Shown here piece after piece: positions 13,982 to 20,569 of a stretch of 21,570 bases of DNA; position 1 is the first letter of the stretch; each line of letters opens with the position of its first letter. The stretch covers positions 1,830,587-1,852,156 of the forward strand of contig BJOX01000002.1 of assembly GCA_009731375.1 (NCBI GenBank). Reading direction: 5' to 3'. The notes below the pieces were generated by a model, which saw only the letters and a program-made list of their open reading frames with translations, did no database searches and had not been told where the DNA came from. A program made the translations under genes and the position numbers. The DNA comes from Paulinella micropora (Eukaryota; Cercozoa; Imbricatea; Euglyphida).

Positions 13982-16900
13982 TTGAAAAAACGACTGCTCT
14001 AATTTCGGCTAGTTGGTTCGCTTGGTCTTGTAGTATATTAAGTAAAGTTTTATTTTCTTTTTCTAAATTAATCACTTTTTCGGCCGTATGTTGAAAAGCA
14101 CTTATTAATATTGGTATGAAGTCTGTATATGTTATGCCTTCAAGGTTGCCTTCTCCATCATCTGCTTTTATTCCGCTTTCTGATACAAATTCTGGAAATA
14201 TTTTTTTTACTTCGTCCGCAATAAATCCGTGGTTCTTTTTTTCTTTTTTGCTGTCTGCCTTCCAATAATACGAACAACAATTTATTTTCATTAGTTTCTC
14301 GCAACAATCACCGCAGTCTAATGTTTTAATATCTGATTTAAGCCGTCTATCCGACGAGTTTGTCCAAGCACCATTCAAAGGAATATAATTATAAGCACCA
14401 GACGGCTCGCTGTTGGTGTTTGAAGTAGTCCAAGCGTGGAGCAAACCAGTTGAAGATGTAAGCACGCCATAATTCGTATATCCTCCTGATTTAAAATGTA
14501 GTAGCGGGTCGTTAGTATAAGTGGGTCTTTTTCGTATTAATAAATTACCGCTGGAAGTTGTTGGTAAAACTATCTCTCCCGATGTATTAATGTTCATCGC
14601 CTCAGTGTAAGATATATTGTTTCCAACCGCTGTTCCTGAATTATAATAAAAAGCGAGTTTTCCACCTTTTTGAATTAGAAAGTTTGAACCGCTGTGGCTT
14701 GATTTCCAGTTAGTGCCATCAAAATAAATATCAAAACTTAAATTGACATTGTCGTGTGCCCAATTCAATAATTGAAATGTTGGATAAACATCCGCCGTTG
14801 TTATTGCTTGTAAGTGTGCCCCTGCGATATTACTCGCCGTCCCGTATATTTCTAAACCACCTGTCGCTCCCACTCCTTTCGTTGAGTTGCCTATGATTAT
14901 CGGTTTGCCTGATGCTGTTGTCATTTTGTCGCTCGTTGTTAATGTCGTTGTTGATATCCCCGCACTAGCCGTTATTAACCCTTTTGTCCATAAAGTCCCG
15001 TTTGCCCCGTTTAATGACATTAACAATTGTTCGGACGAGTTCTCCCATATAAATCCATCGGTTGAAGCATTGCTCACTCTAAATCTAACGGCGAAAGAAG
15101 TAAAATCGTTTCCAGCAACGGCTGATGCCACTCCACCTGCTAGAGATTTATTGGCTCCAGATTGTGCCACATAAATACCATAATTTGTATTGCCAGTGTC
15201 CCACAAAAATATTCCGCGTGTATTACCTCCATTAGTATTTCCTTGTATAACTATGCTTGAACCTCCTGTTGCTGTTAGTAGGCCACTCGCGGTTGCGGTT
15301 GTTGTTGACATACCCGCATTTGCCGTGATTAATCCACTCGCCGTTAGTGTCGTCGTTGATATCCCCGCGGTTGAAGTAATTGTCGTTCCAGTTATTGTTC
15401 CTCCATTTGTTATATTGTTTGAGTTCATATCTAAGGCTCCATAAAACCGCATACCGCCAGCATTGTTAAAACGGACAATGTCAGACGAAGCACTTTTATT
15501 ATCCAAAAGTTTTGAAATATAAAGTCCCGCCCCTTTTACATCAGATGCTACATTCGTGAATACATAACCTCGTTGGTTAGCGGTTCCACTTGTAGCAGTA
15601 TTTAGAGTAAATAAGAAATACTGATAATCTCCTGATGTCTGTGAAAAGAATATATCTCCTCCATTTTGGTTTAATATCCTCGCCCCATTATATGTTATAT
15701 TTCCACCATTAGTGATAGTTTGATTATTAAAATCGGCATTGTTCGTTAAAGTTAGATATTTTATTGTAGTGCTCGCCCCATTAAATGTTTTACTTCCTGT
15801 TATGGTTTGGTCTGTTGATAGTCCAACGAAATTAGTATCAACATAACTTTTATTCGCTCCGTCTGTTGATAATGTCGGAGTTCCAAGGTTGGCTATTTTA
15901 CTACTATTACAATCTAGCCCCGAAGCATTTACCCAACCGACTATCGTTCCATCAATAATGAAACTTATTTTTTTGGCAGAAATTTCAAAGTTGTAATATG
16001 TTGCTGTTTTCATATCCAAACTAGCAATTGACCCGATATTACTGGTAGAATTGAAAACGATAAATGTGCCCTTTGTTGTTGAATTGATTGAATTTCCAGT
16101 TATTTCCACACCACTGCTATATGTCTTAATTCCTGCTATGGTTTGGTTTCCTGTTAGTTTCACATTTTGGCCGTCTAATGTATCCACATAACTTTTGTTT
16201 GCTCCGTCCGTTGTTGCTGATGGTGTGGCTAAGTTTGTTATTTTGTTGTTATTTAAAGATAGTGTAGTGCCAGTTGCGGTTATAATTACATTATTACCCG
16301 AATATAACTCAACATACGAACCCGTTATTTGTATCGGATACCAAGTCGCTGTTGCTGTCTTTTGTGCGGCAATCATTCCTATTTTTGTATCAAAGGCTAT
16401 GCCAATGCCGTCAAAAGTAGTTGGATTGGATGAACCATTTACTTCCAAAGTTGATGTAAATTTTTTATTCCCTGCTATGGTCTGGTCTCCCGTTAGTTTA
16501 ACCACCGAAGTGTCAAGAGTAGAAACATCCACACCATCAACAAGATTAACATTTGTTATGCTTTGGCTTTTCATATCAATCCCCGCGCTCGCATTTATTA
16601 TGTTGCTGAATGTTTTGGTTCCTGCTATGGTTTGGTCTCCTGTTAGTTTAACGACTGAAGTATCAAGAGCCGAAACATCAATACCATCAACATTACCAAC
16701 ATTTGTTATTGAAAATCCTCCCATATTGAAACTACCCGTCATAGCCGTTGTGCCGTCCTTTGCTAATTTTGTATCGGTATATGCTTTTGTTGAAGCATCA
16801 TTGTCATAGAATGGCGCTGGAAGCCCGCTAATTGCTGTCGTGCTGTTAAAATTAAAAACATTACCAGTCGATGTTATTCCACCCCCTGTTGTTGGAGCAA

Positions 16901-17231
16901 AAAGTAGGGACGAGCCGACAAAAGATAATGGATAGCCCGTTGCACCACCGGCCTCCGACGAATAGATAGAGCCCATATTATTGTTGTAATTGAAGAATAA
17001 CTTGCCAGTGTTTAATGGATTTGAGTCTTTTACGGCCACATAAGTAGTAAATGTTTTATTCCCTGTTATGGTTTGGTCTCCTGTTAGTTTTACCACCGAA
17101 CTATCAAGAGCCGAAACATCAACACCATCAACATTACCGACATTTGCTACATTAAAACCCCCCATATTTAAATATCCAAACATCATAGCGAGACCATCCA
17201 ATCTAAGAAAGGTGAGTTTGTGTTTCTCCAT
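13968..17231 (-). CDS. fibre protein, main part, with C-terminal S74 intramolecular chaperone
   Basis: This is a long repetitive protein. At least five units of the type VKLTGDQTITGNKTF, together with NMGGF..VGNVDGVDVSALD units, occupy the first half. Thr/Gly-rich stretches such as ISTTTLTASGLITANAGMST follow. This is the style of trimeric bacteriophage tail fibres. The C-terminus is a peptidase-S74 chaperone: the SDRRLK motif gives the Ser-Lys pair expected for self-cleavage (Ser960, Lys965), followed by HGFIADEV, FPEFV and a final coiled coil (EKVINLEKENKTLLNILQDQ). The chaperone should trimerise the fibre and then cut itself off. The ATG at 17231 is not the true start: upstream pieces at 17183-17464 and 17470-18003 belong to the same gene, separated by a frameshift near 17200 and an assembly join. 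It probably binds host cells as a virion spike. Confidence 0.85.
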   Translation of the reverse strand: MEKHKLTFLRLDGLAMMFGYLNMGGFNVANVGNVDGVDVSALDSSVVKLTGDQTITGNKTFTTYVAVKDSNPLNTGKLFFNYNNNMGSIYSSEAGGATGYPLSFVGSSLLFAPTTGGGITSTGNVFNFNSTTAISGLPAPFYDNDASTKAYTDTKLAKDGTTAMTGSFNMGGFSITNVGNVDGIDVSALDTSVVKLTGDQTIAGTKTFSNIINASAGIDMKSQSITNVNLVDGVDVSTLDTSVVKLTGDQTIAGNKKFTSTLEVNGSSNPTTFDGIGIAFDTKIGMIAAQKTATATWYPIQITGSYVELYSGNNVIITATGTTLSLNNNKITNLATPSATTDGANKSYVDTLDGQNVKLTGNQTIAGIKTYSSGVEITGNSINSTTKGTFIVFNSTSNIGSIASLDMKTATYYNFEISAKKISFIIDGTIVGWVNASGLDCNSSKIANLGTPTLSTDGANKSYVDTNFVGLSTDQTITGSKTFNGASTTIKYLTLTNNADFNNQTITNGGNITYNGARILNQNGGDIFFSQTSGDYQYFLFTLNTATSGTANQRGYVFTNVASDVKGAGLYISKLLDNKSASSDIVRFNNAGGMRFYGALDMNSNNITNGGTITGTTITSTAGISTTTLTASGLITANAGMSTTTATASGLLTATGGSSIVIQGNTNGGNTRGIFLWDTGNTNYGIYVAQSGANKSLAGGVASAVAGNDFTSFAVRFRVSNASTDGFIWENSSEQLLMSLNGANGTLWTKGLITASAGISTTTLTTSDKMTTASGKPIIIGNSTKGVGATGGLEIYGTASNIAGAHLQAITTADVYPTFQLLNWAHDNVNLSFDIYFDGTNWKSSHSGSNFLIQKGGKLAFYYNSGTAVGNNISYTEAMNINTSGEIVLPTTSSGNLLIRKRPTYTNDPLLHFKSGGYTNYGVLTSSTGLLHAWTTSNTNSEPSGAYNYIPLNGAWTNSSDRRLKSDIKTLDCGDCCEKLMKINCCSYYWKADSKKEKKNHGFIADEVKKIFPEFVSESGIKADDGEGNLEGITYTDFIPILISAFQHTAEKVINLEKENKTLLNILQDQANQLAEIRAVVFSNVQQ

Positions 17232-17464
17232 TGTCCTGTGCTATAAATGAGCAGTTGGTTATCGGCGGGTGTACCCGTTATTGTAACATCGCTGTGTGTA
17301 TTAATTGAGCCATCCGCGGACACTTTATCATTATTGTCTTCGTGCTCTGATATCCAAGTATCAACATCTTTGGTATTTAGTAAATTAACTCCCGTTATAT
17401 TCAAATTACCACCCATACTAATGTTGCCGAATTCATCCACATTTATTGGAAATGTTTTATTCAC
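17183..17464 (-). pseudogene. fibre gene, middle fragment in another frame
   Basis: This continues the style of the fibre (NISMGGNLNITGVNLLNTKD and DNQLLIYSTGQWRNT). It runs into TGA at 17183-17185 while the main part goes on in the frame one base back. The repeat unit before NMGGF in the main part begins with a DG..AM..G pattern, and the same pattern is seen in the main frame from about codon 12 (LDGLAMMFGYLNMGG). The break therefore lies within roughly 17195-17215. A one-base loss restores the observed situation, whether real or a sequencing error. The apparent GTG start at 17464 is only the edge of the duplicated assembly join. Confidence 0.65.
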
Positions 17465-17539
17465 CCAGTTTATTGAGTTATATGTTNNNNNNNNNNTATT
17501 GGAAATGTTTTATTTACCCAGTTTATTGAGTTATATGTT
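17444..17539. other. assembly gap with duplicated 43-bp flanks
   Basis: Ten Ns at 17487-17496 are flanked by 17444-17486 and 17497-17539, identical except for one C/T difference. Duplicate plus gap is 53 bp, not a multiple of three, so it breaks the fibre frame. Both copies encode the same WVNKTFPI peptide, consistent with one unmerged overlap. Confidence 0.9.
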
Positions 17540-18003
17540 AGATAACTATTCATAGCAATTGGTGCTGTTATGACTACATCAGAGAGTGTATCAATTGAGC
17601 CGATTGTTGTATTTCTCCATTTACCATCTACATCATTATATGTTAAGTATTGCCCGACCACTGGTGCGGATATGTTTGTGTCTATGAGATTGTATAGACT
17701 GGTTTGGTGCGGATTACTTGTATTGGAGCGGTGTTGAGTTGAGGCTTTAACTTCGTCGTTGTCCCTTACTCGTTGCTCTGTGTAGTATAAATTTTTTCCT
17801 TCTTTGACATCTGTTGTTGATTTTAAAGCGAGCCGTGTATCAAAGCGGTTATCAGTGAAATAAAGATTTACGGGTTCTGCATCTTCTGGCACTCTGTCTG
17901 TGTTTAATCCTACTATATTGGTATTGGTAAGGTCTAAGTTTTTTATGTCTAGACTATCAACAGCAATTTCTGATAAACCTAGTAGGGATTTATATTGCGA
18001 CAT
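17470..18003 (-). CDS. fibre gene, N-terminal fragment
   Basis: This encodes 177 codons, of which the last few cross the N run and are not real. It starts MSQYKSLLGLSEI and has phage-fibre features such as TDRVPED, NLYFTDNRFDTRL and LYYTEQRVRDND, followed by a His-containing STQHRSNTSNPHQTSLYNL segment. The last genuine peptide (WVNKTFPI) is repeated at the start of the next fragment. This is therefore the N-terminus of the fibre whose main part is 13968-17231. The N-terminal segment usually attaches the fibre to the virion. Upstream of the ATG the DNA is AT-rich (ATTAATATAATATG on the minus strand). Confidence 0.75.
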   Translation of the reverse strand: MSQYKSLLGLSEIAVDSLDIKNLDLTNTNIVGLNTDRVPEDAEPVNLYFTDNRFDTRLALKSTTDVKEGKNLYYTEQRVRDNDEVKASTQHRSNTSNPHQTSLYNLIDTNISAPVVGQYLTYNDVDGKWRNTTIGSIDTLSDVVITAPIAMNSYLTYNSINWVNKTFPIXXXXHITQ

Positions 18004-18065
18004 ATTATATTAATAAATATTTAATTTGTAAATACTAAAAATATATTAATCTTAGTATAGAATAC

Positions 18066-18120
18066 TTTTAGAATAAGCGAAGAATCTTGTGAATAACAAG
18101 ATAGAAGCGCAATTCTAAAA
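18066..18120. repeat. hairpin repeat 12, directly before the acidic/basic gene
   Basis: The outer arms TTTTAGAAT (18066-18074) and ATTCTAAAA (18112-18120) enclose an inner stem ATCTTGT (18084-18090) with ACAAGAT (18096-18102). Its reverse complement matches repeat 8 along most of its length. The ATG of the next gene (18121) follows without a spacer. Confidence 0.85.
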
Positions 18121-18648
18121 ATGCAGTCTGCTGAAGCACGTCGTAAGAATTGGGGTAAGGCTGTGGAAAGTATTAAGAGTAAAAAGCAACATAAGGTTGA
18201 AATAGCGAAAGAGAAATTAGCAAAATGTAGAAATGCTTATGTTGGTGATGATGAAGAGATGGAGGAAAAGATAAACCGCATGGCCGAAATGGGTGTTGCT
18301 AGTGATATCATTAATGGAAAAGACCAAGATGATACACCAGAAGAAAGCAGTGAGAGTGATGAGGAATGTGATTTTACCAACATTATCGCTGAAAAGATGG
18401 CTAAGATGAAAATTAAAAGAGCGAAGGTAGAAACTAAGAGAACAAAGAAAAAGACTATTAAGAAAACTGAGCCCGAGCCTGATGAGAGCGAAAGCGAAAG
18501 CGAGAGTAGTGAAGAAGAAGAACCGAAGCCTAAGAAGGGGAAAGGAAAAAATTCTAGTAGTGTGAGTGTAAAAGTATATAATCAGTCTTCTGGTGGTGCT
18601 AAGAAAGAAAAAAATAATGAAATAGATAGAGTGTTTTTAAAATTTTAA
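18121..18648 (+). CDS. charged protein with acidic Ser/Glu tract, unknown
   Basis: This encodes 175 residues of strongly charged sequence. The N-terminal 60 residues are basic and helical (ARRKNWGKAVESIKSKKQHK), then acidic (DDEEMEEKI). A middle segment around CDFTNIIAEKMAKMKIK could form a helix. The end has alternating Lys tracts and a Ser-Glu run (SESESESSEEEE) before a short FLKF tail. No family is recognised. It is on the opposite strand to the fibre, with its ATG touching hairpin repeat 12. The composition suits a nucleic-acid or protein-binding accessory factor, but that is a guess. Confidence 0.6.
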   Translation: MQSAEARRKNWGKAVESIKSKKQHKVEIAKEKLAKCRNAYVGDDEEMEEKINRMAEMGVASDIINGKDQDDTPEESSESDEECDFTNIIAEKMAKMKIKRAKVETKRTKKKTIKKTEPEPDESESESESSEEEEPKPKKGKGKNSSSVSVKVYNQSSGGAKKEKNNEIDRVFLKF

Positions 18649-18650
18649 AT

Positions 18651-18908
18651 TCACCAAAGTAAATGATATGAGTAAAAATTACTATACTCTGGATTATTAT
18701 AAGTTAATTCTCCTTTTGAATTTCGTATTGCTTTTGCTCTTGCTCTATAATTTTTTCTTCTTACTTTATCTAAATTGTCTAAATGTGAATATAGTCCTAT
18801 GCGGTCTTTATAGTGCTGATATTTTAAGTGTCAGAAATGAATTGTCTTACCTTTTTGAGTAATAACTTTATATTTTTTGTTTTTAACATTGGACTTTGAA
18901 AATCTCAT
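18651..18908 (-). pseudogene. small viral family protein interrupted by an in-frame TGA
   Basis: Reading the minus strand from ATG at 18906-18908 gives 25 codons ending GKTIHF, then TGA (18831-18833), then a further 59 open codons in the same frame ending SNFYSYHLLW before TGA at 18651-18653. The whole pattern (basic start, GK.IHF, KDRIGLYSHLDN, RRKNYRARAKAI, final YSYHLLW) matches a small family of unknown function that I recall from mimivirus relatives and PLVs, where a Gly normally follows IHF. A single-base change of a Gly codon explains the TGA. The coding pattern on both sides is intact, so the damage looks recent, or the base is an error. The gene faces the integrase, with 11 bp between their start codons. 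Confidence 0.65.
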
Positions 18909-18919
18909 TGATATATAAT
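18909..18919. promoter_or_regulatory. 11-bp AT-rich divergent promoter-like spacer
   Basis: TGATATATAAT separates the ATG of the broken small gene (minus, 18908) from the ATG of the integrase (plus, 18920). ATATAT reads the same on both strands, so it could serve as a TATA box in both directions. If so, leaders would be extremely short or start inside the opposite gene. Confidence 0.4.
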
Positions 18920-19888
18920 ATGGACAATAAATATACTCAGCAAGAACGAAAAGAAAAACTTGAAGAGGCACTTGAAATACACGACCAATCAAAGCATTCT
19001 AAAATATGGAACACAATCATTGCTCCAGAAGCAAAACCATTAAGTCAAGTATTTATTGATTTAATGGATATGTCAAAAGTATCAATGAAATCTGGAAATG
19101 CTCATAACAATTTTGGGTTAGTTGCTATTGATGTTTATAGTCGTCGTGGATGGATTGAACCAATAAAACAAAAAACAACTGGCTATGTCTTAGAAGGATT
19201 GAAGAAAATTTTTACAAAAGAATTACCTGAAAGAATTACATCTGATAGTGGTGGTGAGTTTAAAGGACAAGTGGGTGAGTATTTTAGACAAAATAATATT
19301 GAACATAGGGCAGTCCAAGTAGGAGACCACAGAACAATGGGGATAATTGATAGATTTATCAGAACAATACGTAATGAATTAAATTTATTATGGGATGTTA
19401 ATGATAATTTTTCTTGGGTGCCTTACATTCATGAACTTGTAAATATTTATAATCATACTTATCACACAGGCATAAAAGCAGTGCCTATGAAGGTTTATGA
19501 AGGTAAAGAAAGAAATACACAGGAAATATACAGAAATCCCTTAATAAATGAGTTTCCTAAAGATACAAGAGTAAGAAAGGAACTTGAGCGGACTATTTTT
19601 TCAAAAGGCGATAAGCAGTATTCAAAAACTATTTACAAGGTAAAAGGACGAAAAGGTTTCAAGGTTATACTCAGTGAAGAAGACTTAGTAAGACCTCAGG
19701 AATTAATAAAAACTAACTTAGCAGAGCAACCAGATGAGAATGAAAAAAAAACTCAACTAGCAGAGAAAGTTAAGGAAGCAACGAAAGAAAAAAAGAATGT
19801 AAATTTGTTAAAGTCGTTAGACATAAAGCCTGAAAATATTTGTAGCAGTGATAGGATAAAGAAAAAAATTAATAAATTAGATCTTTAA
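18920..19888 (+). CDS. INT: retroviral-type (rve/DDE) integrase
   Basis: This inserts the element's DNA into the host genome. It has 322 residues from the ATG at 18920; an in-frame TTG at 18896 is a less likely start. The RNase-H-like core shows the first Asp in VFIDLMDMS (Asp47), the second in ITSDSGGEF (Asp109) and the third acidic residue in GIIDRFIRTIR (Asp144), 34 residues after the second. Most rve integrases have Glu at the third place. The segment after the core (KGDKQYSKTIYKVKGRKGF and the LVRPQEL that follows) looks like the SH3/chromo-type C-terminal region of Maverick integrases. No N-terminal HHCC zinc finger is seen. A Lys/Glu-rich tail follows. The stop overlaps the convergent ORF at 19885 by 4 bp. 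Confidence 0.9.
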   Translation: MDNKYTQQERKEKLEEALEIHDQSKHSKIWNTIIAPEAKPLSQVFIDLMDMSKVSMKSGNAHNNFGLVAIDVYSRRGWIEPIKQKTTGYVLEGLKKIFTKELPERITSDSGGEFKGQVGEYFRQNNIEHRAVQVGDHRTMGIIDRFIRTIRNELNLLWDVNDNFSWVPYIHELVNIYNHTYHTGIKAVPMKVYEGKERNTQEIYRNPLINEFPKDTRVRKELERTIFSKGDKQYSKTIYKVKGRKGFKVILSEEDLVRPQELIKTNLAEQPDENEKKTQLAEKVKEATKEKKNVNLLKSLDIKPENICSSDRIKKKINKLDL

Positions 19889-20047
19889 TATCGGCAATAA
19901 CAATTATCGTCCATCCTTCTACACCTATTACATCTTTCTACTTCAGCATTTATCTGTCTCAGTAGTCTTATCATCGTATGTGGATTAATATTATCTAATA
20001 TCTCATCAGAAATTCTTCTGGATATTCTTGGTAGGTTTATCTCTCAT
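19885..20047 (-). pseudogene. small Cys-knuckle ORF with a frame break after the start codon
   Basis: A minus-strand frame of 52 codons, ending in TAA at 19885-19887, has clear coding character (RRISDEILDNINPHTMIRLL) and ends with CNRCRRMDDNCYCRY. The Cys cluster repeats the C-N-x-C-x2-M-x2-N-C-x-C pattern of the gene at 212-553. An ATG preceded by CATATA lies at 20045-20047 but is one base out of frame with this ORF. An in-frame internal ATG (19972-19974) would give only about 30 residues. It may be a damaged gene, a sequencing error or a short functional peptide. Its end overlaps the integrase stop, which is normal for this compact element. Confidence 0.5.
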
Positions 20048-20238
20048 TATATGAGAATATACACAACTGAAACTACAAAAATTTATACTATCAATAATAA
20101 TGTTAGATATGAAACATCTGCAGTACTGGCAAGGCATTGTTTATATTAGAAAAGATAAATTTCGTGAAAAAAATTAACTGCTGTTAAATGTATGTGAATG
20201 AAAAATTATAACACTCACAGATAACCTGAATACCGCAT

Positions 20239-20277
20239 ATCTCCGACTTTTCTGAGATTGGTGCCACCAGAGAGATA
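20239..20277. repeat. short imperfect inverted repeat
   Basis: TATCTC (20239-20244) and GAGATA (20272-20277) flank a segment containing the small palindrome TGGTGCCACCA. GTGCCAC from this place recurs at 20390 and, inverted, at 20557, hinting at a link with the inverted-repeat block that follows. The stems are weak. Confidence 0.3.
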
Positions 20278-20311
20278 TTCTAGAAAATTCTATTTCCATG
20301 AAAACCACCAT

Positions 20312-20369
20312 GCGACACCGCAACACGGCGGTGTTGCAATGTTGCGGTGTTGCAGTGTCGCAGTGTTGC
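20312..20369. repeat. 8-bp tandem repeat with inverted units
   Basis: Five consecutive units of the form RRTGTYGC (GGTGTTGC, AATGTTGC, GGTGTTGC, AGTGTCGC, AGTGTTGC) fill 20330-20369. Two units in reverse orientation (GCGACACC, GCAACACG) precede them at 20312-20327. The GC-rich block can fold back on itself and stands out from the AT-rich surroundings. Confidence 0.8.
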
Positions 20370-20377
20370 AAAAAAAA

Positions 20378-20563
20378 TTTGGAGACATAGTGCCACTATA
20401 AGACAATATAAAAATCAAACTTTCAATAGGAGAAGCTATTTCAACGTTTTGAAATAGTTTTATTTTTTTAATGTCGCGACTTTGCGATTAATAGGAGAGC
20501 GAATTTAGCCGTTATCTCTCTTGCTATTAATCAATGTCTCCAAATGCAGTCTTATAGTGGCAC
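20378..20563. repeat. inverted repeat with swapped modules and internal hairpins
   Basis: TTTGGAGACAT (20378-20388) followed by GTGCCACTATAAGAC (20390-20404) at the left is matched at the right by ATGTCTCCAAA (20534-20544) and GTCTTATAGTGGCAC (20549-20563). Both modules are inverted, but in an order that is not a simple mirror image. Inside lie two stems: CTATTTCAA/TTGAAATAG (20436-20444, 20449-20457) and GATTAATAG/CTATTAATC (20486-20494, 20524-20532). It could be a small non-autonomous element or part of the element's terminus. Confidence 0.65.
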
Positions 20564-20569
20564 CTGTAC

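Noticed and set aside
15190-16809. Plus-strand Val/Pro/Ala-rich ORFs opposite the fibre gene
   Set aside because: They mirror the repetitive Thr/Gly codons of the fibre gene and repeat with the same period.
18668-18862. Plus-strand 64-codon hydrophobic ORF
   Set aside because: It is the antisense of the small viral-family gene at 18651-18908; its Leu/Phe richness is the mirror of Lys/Arg/Asn codons on the coding strand.
20174-20371. Minus-strand 65-codon ORF with repeated Cys, His and Thr
   Set aside because: The Cys/His pattern comes from translating the 8-bp tandem array and does not indicate a zinc finger.
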